In this document: positions 51,725 through 59,671 of the stretch, one piece after another
How positions within the stretch are numbered: the stretch's first letter is position 1
Layout: the number at the start of each line of letters is the position of its first letter
Program-made: the position numbers and the translations under genes
Origin: Salinisphaera sp040361255
GTDB taxonomy: Bacteria; Pseudomonadota; Gammaproteobacteria; Nevskiales; Salinisphaeraceae
Reading direction: 5' to 3'
DNA length: 64,000 nt
Assembly: GCF_040361255.1 (NCBI RefSeq)
Contig: NZ_APNG01000008.1
Span: 62,001-126,000, forward strand
The notes under the pieces: generated by a model
Databases searched by the model: none
What the model was told of the DNA's origin: nothing
What the model saw: only the letters and a program-made list of their open reading frames with translations

Positions 51725-52531
51725 GTGGGCGTAACGCTGTTGACCGGCGCCTCCACTGGCATCGGGCGCAGCCTGGCCCGGCGCCTGGCAGCGCGCGGGG
51801 AGGCGATGGCCCTGGTCGCGCGCCGCGGCGAACTGCTGGATAGTCTGGTCATCGAGATCGAACAGGCCGGCGGGCAGGCGTTGGCATTGCCGTGCGATGT
51901 GACCGACCGCGATGCGCTGGCGCGCGCGCTCGCCAGCGCCGAGGCCGAGCTCGGGCCGGTGACGCGCCTGGTCGCCAACGCCGGCGGCGGCGAGCCGACC
52001 TTTGTCGATGGCTTTGACAGCGCCGCGTTCGAGGCCGTGATCCAGCTCAACCTGATTGGCGTGGCCAACAGCGTGGCCGCGGTATTGCCCGGCATGCTGG
52101 CGCGTGGCGACGGGCACTTGGTGGCGACCGGCAGTCTGGCCGGCCGGCGTGGTCTGCCGAGCGCCGCGGCTTATTCGGCTGCCAAGGGCGGCCTGGCCAA
52201 TCTCATGGACAGCCTGCGTATCGACCTGCGTGGGCGCGGTGTTGCGGTCACACTGCTGATGCCGGGTTTCGTGCGCAAACACGAGCCCAAACCGGGCCGG
52301 GGAAAAACCGGCAGGCGTCGATCCAAGCCGTTTCGTGTCGATCTGGAATACGCCACGGCGCGTATGGAAAAAGCCATACTCGCGCGCCGCCGCCAGCTTG
52401 TATTTCCGCTGTCGCTGGCGGTCGCTATCGGCCTGACGCGGCTGCTACCCTTTGGCCTCGACGCCAGGCTGCTGGCCGGTCGTGGGCGCAGGCGCCCCGC
52501 GGCTGCGCAACCGCCGCGAACACGCTTATAA
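51725..52531 (+). CDS. Short-chain dehydrogenase (possible 3-ketosphinganine reductase)
   Basis: 268-residue classical SDR. Cofactor motif TGASTGIG is at 7-14, NAG at about 80 (VANAGGGEP) and the catalytic set is S137, Y150 and K154. The C-terminal 35 residues are basic with a hydrophobic segment (FPLSLAVAIGLTRLLPFGL), suggesting membrane association, as in KDSR-type sphinganine reductases. It could reduce the SPT product, in competition with or in addition to the CerR-like enzyme. It starts at a GTG 28 bp after SPT. Specificity cannot be read from sequence. Confidence 0.8.
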   Translation: MGVTLLTGASTGIGRSLARRLAARGEAMALVARRGELLDSLVIEIEQAGGQALALPCDVTDRDALARALASAEAELGPVTRLVANAGGGEPTFVDGFDSAAFEAVIQLNLIGVANSVAAVLPGMLARGDGHLVATGSLAGRRGLPSAAAYSAAKGGLANLMDSLRIDLRGRGVAVTLLMPGFVRKHEPKPGRGKTGRRRSKPFRVDLEYATARMEKAILARRRQLVFPLSLAVAIGLTRLLPFGLDARLLAGRGRRRPAAAQPPRTRL

Positions 52532-52581
52532 TAATCGTTTAGTGATCGCGTCTTATCGACGTCTCACACAAAGAGAGCCCC

Positions 52582-53355
52582 ATGGCAACCGATACGAAAA
52601 GCGCCAGCGAACGGCGCCGCAAGATGGTCAAGCGCTTCGGCAAGAAGCTGTTTCGCGGCACGCTGATGGAGTTTCTGTCGAAACAGTCGCGCATTCCAGA
52701 CGCGCCGGTACTGGCAAACGATCTGTTCCCCTGGGCCGAAGACCTGCGCGCGCAGTGGCCACAGATCCGTGACGAACTGGAAACTCTGCTAGAACACCGC
52801 GCCGCATTGCCGAGCTTTCAGGACATCAGCCCTGATCAGGCGCGTATTTCCAGCGATGCGCGCTGGAAGACCTTCATGCTGTATGGCTTCGGCACGCGCA
52901 TGGATTTCGGCTGCGAGATGTGTCCGACCACGGCGGCCGCTCTCGATGGGATTCCGAACATCTCCAACGCGTTCTTCTCGATACTCGCTCCCGGCAAGCA
53001 TATCCCGCGTCATCGCGGTGTCACCAAGGGGCTGGTGCGCTGCCATCTCGGCCTGCGCGTGCCGACAAGCGCCGAGCGCTGCCTGATCGAGGTCGACGAC
53101 GTACCGCTGCGCTGGGCAGAAGGCGAGATGTTCTTCTTCGACGACACCTATCCGCACGAAGTCTGGAACGAAACCGACCAGGAACGCGCCGTGCTGCTGT
53201 TCGATATCGAACGGCCGATGGGATGGCCTGGTCGCATGGTGTCGCGCGCGATGATCTCGGTGCTGCGACACACCGCCTATTTCAAGGATGCGATGCGCAA
53301 CCAGCGCGCCTGGGAACAGCGCTACAGGGAAACGATCGCCGCTGGCGGCCGGTAG
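52582..53355 (+). CDS. Asp/Asn beta-hydroxylase-family dioxygenase, LpxO-like
   Basis: 257-residue Fe(II)/2-oxoglutarate enzyme. LAPGKHIPRHRGVTKGLVRCHLGL holds the first metal His (H144 region) and DDTYPHEVWNETDQERAVLLFD the second (H192) followed by the Arg-rich 2OG site; the layout is that of LpxO and aspartyl hydroxylases. LpxO 2-hydroxylates acyl chains of lipid A. It stands 50 bp after the SDR, so it could hydroxylate ceramide or lipid A acyl groups. The lipid target is an inference. It begins at an ATG after AGAGAG. Confidence 0.8.
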   Translation: MATDTKSASERRRKMVKRFGKKLFRGTLMEFLSKQSRIPDAPVLANDLFPWAEDLRAQWPQIRDELETLLEHRAALPSFQDISPDQARISSDARWKTFMLYGFGTRMDFGCEMCPTTAAALDGIPNISNAFFSILAPGKHIPRHRGVTKGLVRCHLGLRVPTSAERCLIEVDDVPLRWAEGEMFFFDDTYPHEVWNETDQERAVLLFDIERPMGWPGRMVSRAMISVLRHTAYFKDAMRNQRAWEQRYRETIAAGGR

Positions 53356-53432
53356 TGTGATGCGCTACGACGCCACCGAGCGATCCGTTGCTGCGCCGTC
53401 CAGCGGCGGCTTTGCGTTACCGCGCTGACGGC

Positions 53433-54383
53433 ATGGCGCGTTCCTATTTTTTACCGCGGTACTGGCCGAAACGGCTCATATGGTGGGTCGAATACGCGTT
53501 CATCGCGACCCTCATCAACACGCTGCGCTGCCTTCCGCTGCGCGTCTCGGCGCGTGTTGCCGGTGGCCTGTTTGCGTTTGTCGGGCCTTTTTCGGCGCGT
53601 GCAGCCAAAGTGCGCAAGAACTTCATGGTAGTTGCACCGCAGGCCAGCTCGGCAGAGCTCGATCGGCTGATGCGCGCGTCTTTTCGTCACCTTGGCGTGG
53701 CCGTCGCCGAGCTGGTATCGCTGGCCCGAATCTGGCGCGATCGGGACAAGCGCATCGAGTTCACCCTTGCGCCCGGCGCCGTGACGCCATCGCCCGAAAG
53801 ACGCACCGTGTTCGTGACCGCGCATTTGAGCGCTTGGCAGCTCACACCGCTTGTCGGTCCTTATTATGGCGTAACCGTTCCAGTTATCTATGCCCCGGAA
53901 GACAATCCTTATGTGGATCGCAAGTTCGCATCGCTGCGCCGCGCGTTCGGCGGTCCGTTGGTTTCGCGAGACGGCGGGATCAAGGCCTTGATGCGGGCGC
54001 TGGACAAAGGCCAGTCAATCGGTCTGACGGCCGACACACGCATGGATGCCGGCGACATGCTGCCGTTTTTCGGCGAAGATGCCCCGACCAATACCGCGCC
54101 GGCGCGGCTCGCATTGCGCTACGAGTGCGATATGGTGCCGGTGCGCGCCGAACGGCTGCCCGGCGCGCGCTATCGGATCACCGTGTATCCGCCGATCCGC
54201 CCGCGCGATAGCGATGCAAGCCGTGCGGCACAGGCCCGCGACATGATTGTCCAGCTCGCCGGTCACTTCGAGCGCTGGATCAGCGCCACGCCGGGCCAGT
54301 GGCTGTGCCTCAAGCGGCGCTGGCCCAAAGACGTCTACAAGCGACTGAGCGCCTATCGTGACGAGTGTTTTGGCCATGATTAG
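53433..54383 (+). CDS. LpxL/HtrB-family acyltransferase with altered active-site motif
   Basis: 316 residues from the ATG at 53433, with an N-terminal membrane helix (about 16-34) and the lauroyl-acyltransferase fold (VRKNFMVV; VPVIYAPEDNPYVDRKF; QSIGLTADTRMDAGDMLPFFG; TNTAPARLALRYECDMVPVR). The expected H-X4-D/E motif reads HLSAWQ at 131-136, i.e. His with Gln instead of the acidic residue. The reading was checked at codon level (CAT TTG AGC GCT TGG CAG). It may be inactive, use a different acid, or acylate a different substrate. An in-frame TTG at 53388 adds 15 residues. Confidence 0.8.
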   Translation: MARSYFLPRYWPKRLIWWVEYAFIATLINTLRCLPLRVSARVAGGLFAFVGPFSARAAKVRKNFMVVAPQASSAELDRLMRASFRHLGVAVAELVSLARIWRDRDKRIEFTLAPGAVTPSPERRTVFVTAHLSAWQLTPLVGPYYGVTVPVIYAPEDNPYVDRKFASLRRAFGGPLVSRDGGIKALMRALDKGQSIGLTADTRMDAGDMLPFFGEDAPTNTAPARLALRYECDMVPVRAERLPGARYRITVYPPIRPRDSDASRAAQARDMIVQLAGHFERWISATPGQWLCLKRRWPKDVYKRLSAYRDECFGHD

Positions 54384-54401
54384 ACTGGGGGAAGGCTAGC
54401 T

Positions 54402-56825
54402 ATGGCGCTTCGATCGCAGCGTATACTGGCTTCGTTCCTCGCCGGCGACGATACGCGCCGCCCGAGTGCCGCGCAGGTCACGACGATCCCGATCACGCTG
54501 GCGCCCAAGGCGGGCGTCACACCCAGCGACAAGCCGCCGGTGCGTATCTATCTGGGTACGGAATCGGCGCAGTTCCGTGCCGAACGCGCCTTTGTCTGGT
54601 CGATTGAGCGCGTTCGCGATCCGGCGCGGCGCTACGAGATCCACTTGATGAAAGACTTTGCCGGGTTCGAACGCCGGCTTTGGCTGACCGGGTTCACCAA
54701 CTATCGGTTTGCTATTCCCGAACTCGCCGGGCGTACCGGCCGTGCGATCTACAACGACGCCGATCAGATCTATCTCGAGGATCCGGCGCTGTTGTTCGAT
54801 ACGCCGATGAACGCGCACGGCGTGTTATCGATCAACGACCGCGATACCTCGGTCATGCTTATCGACTGCGCGCGCATGAGCGAATTATGGAACTGGCAGA
54901 GCGCGCGTTCGACCAAAAACCGGGAACTCGAAGCGCGTATGCGCGCCGTCGACGGGCTCTGGGGCGAACTGGACGCCGACTGGAACGCGCGCGACGAGGA
55001 ATACACGCCGGCCAGATCTTATCTGGTGCACTACACCACGATCCATACCCAGCCCTGGCGGCCGACGCCGCGCGACTTTGTCTATCGGGCCAACGTGGCC
55101 GGCGATCTGTGGCTGAATCTCGAGGCCGAGGCCGACGCGGCCGGCTTCCAGCTGTTCGACGCGGCCCATCCCACGCCCGACTTCGTGGCCGCAGCCCGCG
55201 CCGCTGCCGGCACGCAAGCCCACCCGATCGCCGGCGACGATCTACTGCGGCTGCTCGACGCCGCAAGCGCACAATCGCTTGTCTGCTGCGGCTTTGCCGA
55301 TCCGGCGGCGATCGTTGCACTCGCCGCACAGGCGAAAATAGACCGCACGACCATCGACTGTGTCACGCCTGCTGTCGAGCGCGGCCGCGAGTTGACTGTC
55401 GATAGCGCCGATGTGGTCGCCGCGAACGGCCTCGAATGCCTGCCCGACCTGGATATGCCCTGGCTGCTGGACCGGTTGTTTAATCGGTCGAAACGTGCGC
55501 TGATATTGAGCGTTACACTTGACGACGACGGGCCGCGTCTGTGTCCGGCAGACCCGTACTGGTGGCACGCTCAGATGAGTGCGGCCGGCGCGCGTTTTCC
55601 GAGTAAGCACTGGCGGCTTGTGGTGCGCCGCTCGCGGCGTTTGGCCGGCGCTCGCCACTGGCGCTGGTCCGGCGGCGCATTGCTCGATGTGCCGCCTAAA
55701 ACCTGGGTGTTGCAGCACTACAAGACCGGCCATCGCAGCCAGGCGCTGGGTCTGGCGGATGCGCTCGGTTGGGAGTTCGAGACCCGCGAGATCGATAACG
55801 CGCCCGCGCGCTGGCTGGTCAAAGCGCTGCGCGCGCAGCTGCCGATTGCCGCCGACAAACTGCCGGCCGGTATCCGACCGCCGTGGCCAGACTTGATCAT
55901 CGCCTCCGGCTGGCTGCCGGGGCGGGTCGCGCGTTGGATACGCGCTCGCAATCGGGGCAACACGCGCCTGGTGCTGATGGGCCGGCGCGGCGGGCCGGTG
56001 GGCGAAAGCGAGGATCTGGCCATTGCCTGCCGTCATTTCGATCTCACGCCCCATCCGCAGCACCTGGAAACGACGCTGCCGCCCAGCAAGGTTAGCGCCG
56101 AGCGGATCGCCGAGGCCGGCCGGCGCTGGCCGCATGTGTTCGGTGACAACGCCGCTTCGCCGCGTATCGCGTGGCTGGTCGGCGGCACCAGCGCCCAGCA
56201 CGAGCTGGATACGGCCACCGCCGCGGCGATGCTGGATCGTATTCAGCAAGCCGCGTTGACCACAGGCGGCACGCTCGCGGTCATCACCAGCCGACGCACC
56301 GGCGCCGATGTGACCCGGGCGCTGACCTTACGTGCGGGCACCAATACGCGGATCGAGCCCTGGCAACAGCGCGCCGACGCCGACAACCCGTATCTGGGTT
56401 ATCTCGCCCACGCGGATATTCTGATCGTTACCGGTGAGAGCGAATCGATGCTGGCGGAAGCGGTGGCGACCGGCAAGCCGGTCTATATCGTGCCGCTGGC
56501 CGAGCGCAAACGCTCGCCGCGCCAGCGCGTCGCCGACTGGGTGTATCGCCAGTCGCAGACCGACCGCACCAACGCCCGCGGTTCGCGCCGGCCGCAACAG
56601 GGATTGCAGTATCTCAGCGCGCGCCTGGTCGAACAGCGGATTCTGCTGCCGCGTCGCGATATGGCCGCATTGCATGCGCAACTCGAGCAGGAGGGGCTCG
56701 CCCGCCGCTTCGAGGGCCGGCTCGAGATCTGGACTCCGCGCGAACACGACGAGTTGAAACGCTTGGCGGCTGATATCCGCCAGCGCCTGGCGCCCGGCGC
56801 CGGCGCTGCCGGTACCGGCGTCTGA
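54402..56825 (+). CDS. Multidomain protein: GT8-like, degenerate methyltransferase-like and ELM1 domains
   Basis: 807 residues. Region about 45-250 resembles a GT8-type glycosyltransferase (VRIYLGTESAQFRAERAF, then RAIYNDADQIYLEDPALLF with a D-X-D at D119/D121). Region about 270-420 resembles a SAM-methyltransferase fold (DVVAANGLECLPDLD, then DPYWWHAQMSAAGARFPSKHW), but the glycine-rich SAM loop is degenerate (VCCGFADPAAI). Region about 435-800 is an ELM1/DUF1022 domain (WVLQHYKTGHRSQALGLADALG; IASGWLPGRVARWIR; TGESESMLAEAVATGKPVYIVPL). Bacterial ELM1 function is unknown. Preceded by a GGGGGAAGG ribosome site and followed 1 bp later by a second ELM1 gene. Confidence 0.75.
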   Translation: MALRSQRILASFLAGDDTRRPSAAQVTTIPITLAPKAGVTPSDKPPVRIYLGTESAQFRAERAFVWSIERVRDPARRYEIHLMKDFAGFERRLWLTGFTNYRFAIPELAGRTGRAIYNDADQIYLEDPALLFDTPMNAHGVLSINDRDTSVMLIDCARMSELWNWQSARSTKNRELEARMRAVDGLWGELDADWNARDEEYTPARSYLVHYTTIHTQPWRPTPRDFVYRANVAGDLWLNLEAEADAAGFQLFDAAHPTPDFVAAARAAAGTQAHPIAGDDLLRLLDAASAQSLVCCGFADPAAIVALAAQAKIDRTTIDCVTPAVERGRELTVDSADVVAANGLECLPDLDMPWLLDRLFNRSKRALILSVTLDDDGPRLCPADPYWWHAQMSAAGARFPSKHWRLVVRRSRRLAGARHWRWSGGALLDVPPKTWVLQHYKTGHRSQALGLADALGWEFETREIDNAPARWLVKALRAQLPIAADKLPAGIRPPWPDLIIASGWLPGRVARWIRARNRGNTRLVLMGRRGGPVGESEDLAIACRHFDLTPHPQHLETTLPPSKVSAERIAEAGRRWPHVFGDNAASPRIAWLVGGTSAQHELDTATAAAMLDRIQQAALTTGGTLAVITSRRTGADVTRALTLRAGTNTRIEPWQQRADADNPYLGYLAHADILIVTGESESMLAEAVATGKPVYIVPLAERKRSPRQRVADWVYRQSQTDRTNARGSRRPQQGLQYLSARLVEQRILLPRRDMAALHAQLEQEGLARRFEGRLEIWTPREHDELKRLAADIRQRLAPGAGAAGTGV

Positions 56826-56826
56826 C

Positions 56827-57960
56827 GTGGCTGATTCGAAAGCCGATACCCGCGTCGCGCCCAAGGTCTGGGTGCTGCTGGGCGAGGGCGCCGGCGGGAA
56901 CGCCCAGATGTGCCGGCTCGCGGACGCGCTGGGCTGGCCGTATCAAGCCAAGCAGATGCGCTATAACCGGTGGAATCATCTGCCCAACCCACTGCTCGGC
57001 GCGACCGACCGTACGCTCGACCGGCAGCGCTCGGACGCTATCGGGCCGCCGTGGCCGGATCTGGTCATTGCCGCGTCGCGTCGTGCGGCACCGCTGGCAC
57101 GCTGGATTAAGCGCCAGTCGGGCGGGCGCACGCGGCTCGTGCATCTTTTGCACACCCAGGCGCCGCTGCATCATTTCGATCTGATCGTGACGCTACCGCA
57201 GTTTCGTGTTCCGGATGCGCCCAACGTGCTGCGCAATACGCTGCCGTTGAATACGCTCGACGCCGCGCGTCTCACACGCGCCGCCGAGCGTTGGCGACCG
57301 CAATTTGCACATTGGCCGCGGCCGTGGATCGCGGTGCTCGTGGGAGGCGATAGTTCGAGCTATCGGCTCGACGCCGATACCGCGCGACGACTGGCTGAGC
57401 GCGCCAACGCCCTGGCGGCCGAAATGGGCGGTAGCCTGCTGGTGACGACGAGCCCGCGTACGCCGGATCAAGCCACCCGCGTTCTGCGCGATACCGTGCG
57501 CGAGCCGGCGTATTTCTATGCCTGGCAGCGCGGCGGCGGCGATAATCCCTACGACGGTTTCCTGGCGCTGGCGGATCGTTTTCTGGTTACCGCCGACAGC
57601 GCTTCGTTGCCGGCCGAAGCCTGTGCCACTGGACGTCCTGTGGAACTGTTTACGTGGGCGCCGCGTAAGCCGTTGTTCGCTCTGGGACGGCTGCGCCAGC
57701 GACCGGTGATACGGCGCGCGGAGCGCGCGCTTATCTATTCGGGCGCGATCAAGCCGCGGCGTGATTTCGCCGCCTTTCATGCCCGGCTCGCCGAATTCGG
57801 CCTGATCGACGGGCAGGGGGGCGCGAAGGTGCCGGACGATCTCGGCCGCACGGTCGCGCATATTCGAGCGCTCATGGGCGATAATTCGTTTCCGCTTGCG
57901 CCGTCGGTATCCCATCATCGATCGACCCATTCGTCGGCCCATTTCAAGGATAGTGCTTAA
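56827..57960 (+). CDS. ELM1 (mitochondrial fission)-like family protein
   Basis: 377-residue stand-alone ELM1/DUF1022 protein, related to the C-terminal third of its neighbour. WVLLGEGAGGNAQMCRLADALG at the start, PPWPDLVIAASRRAAPLARWIK, WIAVLVGGDSSSYRLD and VTADSASLPAEACATGRPVELF recur at matching places. The fold resembles GT-B glycosyltransferases, so a role in glycan assembly is plausible, but no activity is known. It starts at a GTG 1 bp after the preceding stop. The C-terminal tail (HHRSTHSSAHFKD) is low complexity. Confidence 0.8.
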   Translation: MADSKADTRVAPKVWVLLGEGAGGNAQMCRLADALGWPYQAKQMRYNRWNHLPNPLLGATDRTLDRQRSDAIGPPWPDLVIAASRRAAPLARWIKRQSGGRTRLVHLLHTQAPLHHFDLIVTLPQFRVPDAPNVLRNTLPLNTLDAARLTRAAERWRPQFAHWPRPWIAVLVGGDSSSYRLDADTARRLAERANALAAEMGGSLLVTTSPRTPDQATRVLRDTVREPAYFYAWQRGGGDNPYDGFLALADRFLVTADSASLPAEACATGRPVELFTWAPRKPLFALGRLRQRPVIRRAERALIYSGAIKPRRDFAAFHARLAEFGLIDGQGGAKVPDDLGRTVAHIRALMGDNSFPLAPSVSHHRSTHSSAHFKDSA

Positions 57961-57965
57961 ACGTC

Positions 57966-58688
57966 ATGGAATATCTTGATTTTGACAAGCTCGAAGCGAT
58001 CGACACGAAAACCTTTCAGCAGGCTCACCCCTACCCTTGGCTAAATCCGATGGGGTTGTTGACCCAGGCCGGCTACGAGCGTCTGACCGCGACCCTGCCG
58101 AGTACCGAGCAGATGACGCCGATGTTCGGTATCCAGCGTTCGCACGGCCAGAAGGCCCACGACCGCTATGCGTTGGAATACCGCGAGGGGCTGGATATCG
58201 ACGATGCCTGGCATGAATTCGCCGCCGAGCTCATGGGCAAACGCTACCGGGCTTTCATTAAACGCCTGTTCGGGCGCGGCCGTTTCCAGTTTAATCTGCA
58301 CTGGCACTACGCGCCGACCGGGGCGTCGGTATCGCCGCACTGTGATGCCACACGCAAGCTTGGCTCGCATATCTTCTATTTCAGCAACCCCGACAATTGG
58401 GATCCCAGCTGGGGTGGCGACACCTTGATTCTCGACGATGGCGGCCGTTTTTCGCGCAAGTCCGCGCCCGATTTCGAGGATTTCGACCGTGCCTATGCGG
58501 GCGAGAGCATGGGCAATTACAGCCTGCTGTTCCAGCGCCAAGAGCGCTCCTGGCACGGCGTGCGTGAAATCACCTGCCCGGAAGGGCACTACCGCAAGGT
58601 TTTTATCGTAGTGATCAACGACCGCCTGCGCGCAACGCTGCGCCGAACCAAGGCGATTCTCATGCGCGAGGGTGCGCGTGATGTCTGA
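57966..58688 (+). CDS. 2-oxoglutarate Fe(II) oxygenase, prolyl-hydroxylase-like
   Basis: 240-residue double-stranded beta-helix dioxygenase. Metal ligands are visible as H125-C-D127 (PHCDATRKLGS) and H197 (SWHGV), with R210 (YRKVFIVV) as the 2OG anchor. The family includes oxygenases that modify proteins and small molecules in surface-polysaccharide clusters. Target unknown. Five bp after the ELM1 gene and 8-bp overlap with the sulfotransferase-like gene. Confidence 0.82.
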   Translation: MEYLDFDKLEAIDTKTFQQAHPYPWLNPMGLLTQAGYERLTATLPSTEQMTPMFGIQRSHGQKAHDRYALEYREGLDIDDAWHEFAAELMGKRYRAFIKRLFGRGRFQFNLHWHYAPTGASVSPHCDATRKLGSHIFYFSNPDNWDPSWGGDTLILDDGGRFSRKSAPDFEDFDRAYAGESMGNYSLLFQRQERSWHGVREITCPEGHYRKVFIVVINDRLRATLRRTKAILMREGARDV

Positions 58689-59661
58689 GGCGCCGGAAAG
58701 TAACAATCGATCCACCGCGGTTGTCGTACTTGGGGCGGGGCGCAGCGGCACCAGTGCGCTGACACGCGGGCTGGGCGCGCTCGGTATCGATCTCGGCGAC
58801 AAGCTGCGCGCGCCCGGTGGCAAAAATCCGACCGGCTTCTACGAGGACGAGGACATTCTCGTTATCAGCAAGCGTCTCAAGCGCGCGCTGGGCATTCGTG
58901 GCCACAGCGTGCGCCTGCTCGACGAGGACGTCTGGACGCAACCGGCGGTCAAAAAAGTCCAGCGCGACGCGATACACATCATCGGCGAGCGCTTCGGTAA
59001 GTCGCCGCTTTGGGGCTACAAATATGGCCGCACACTGCGCACGCTGCCGTTTTGGGACGGCGTATTCGACGCACTCGATCTGGACGTGCGCTACGTCATG
59101 CCGCTGCGCAATCCGCTGTCCGTGGCGCGCTCACGGGCACGCCTGAACCCGCAGCGCGGGCGTCAGGTCTGGTCTGATATGGAGTGGCTGGTCAACGTCG
59201 TGCCGTATTTCCATCGCGTGCGTGGTATGCCGCTGTCGATCGTCGATTTCGACCGTCTGATGGCCGAGCCGCGCGCCCAACTGGAGCGTATTGCACGCGA
59301 TCTGTCGCTGCCGCTCGATGCGACGGTGCAGGCCGGTATCGACACCTACGCCAAGGATTTCGTCCGACCGGATATGCCGCGCAGCCGGTTTTCCCGCGAT
59401 GACCTGAGAACGGACCCGGCTGTGAACCGTTGGGTCGCCGAAGGTTATGGCCTACTCGACCGCGTCGCGGCCGACGAAATGAGAATTGACGATCCCGGGT
59501 TCTGGGCCGAATGGCAGCCAATCCAGGACGCGGTCAACGCGCTCGGTCCGCTCCTTGGCGAATTCGACTACATGAATAAACGCCTCGCGCACGCACAATG
59601 GAATCCAACCAGTCCCGTGCCGGTCGTGCGTCAGATCTGGCGGGATTTGCGCAATCGCTGA
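58681..59661 (+). CDS. Sulfotransferase-family protein
   Basis: 326-residue protein with the PAPS-binding loop VLGAGRSGTSAL (G18 to S25 core) and a later RNPLSVARSRARLNP that fits the 3'-phosphate site. A C-terminal KRLAHAQWNP stretch follows. Sulfotransferase-like proteins with GRSGTS in glycan loci sulfate sugars or lipids, but some bind other phosphonucleotides. The ATG at 58681 overlaps the preceding stop. No PAPS synthesis genes are nearby. Confidence 0.78.
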   Translation: MSEAPESNNRSTAVVVLGAGRSGTSALTRGLGALGIDLGDKLRAPGGKNPTGFYEDEDILVISKRLKRALGIRGHSVRLLDEDVWTQPAVKKVQRDAIHIIGERFGKSPLWGYKYGRTLRTLPFWDGVFDALDLDVRYVMPLRNPLSVARSRARLNPQRGRQVWSDMEWLVNVVPYFHRVRGMPLSIVDFDRLMAEPRAQLERIARDLSLPLDATVQAGIDTYAKDFVRPDMPRSRFSRDDLRTDPAVNRWVAEGYGLLDRVAADEMRIDDPGFWAEWQPIQDAVNALGPLLGEFDYMNKRLAHAQWNPTSPVPVVRQIWRDLRNR

Positions 59662-59671
59662 GCGTGCAGCC

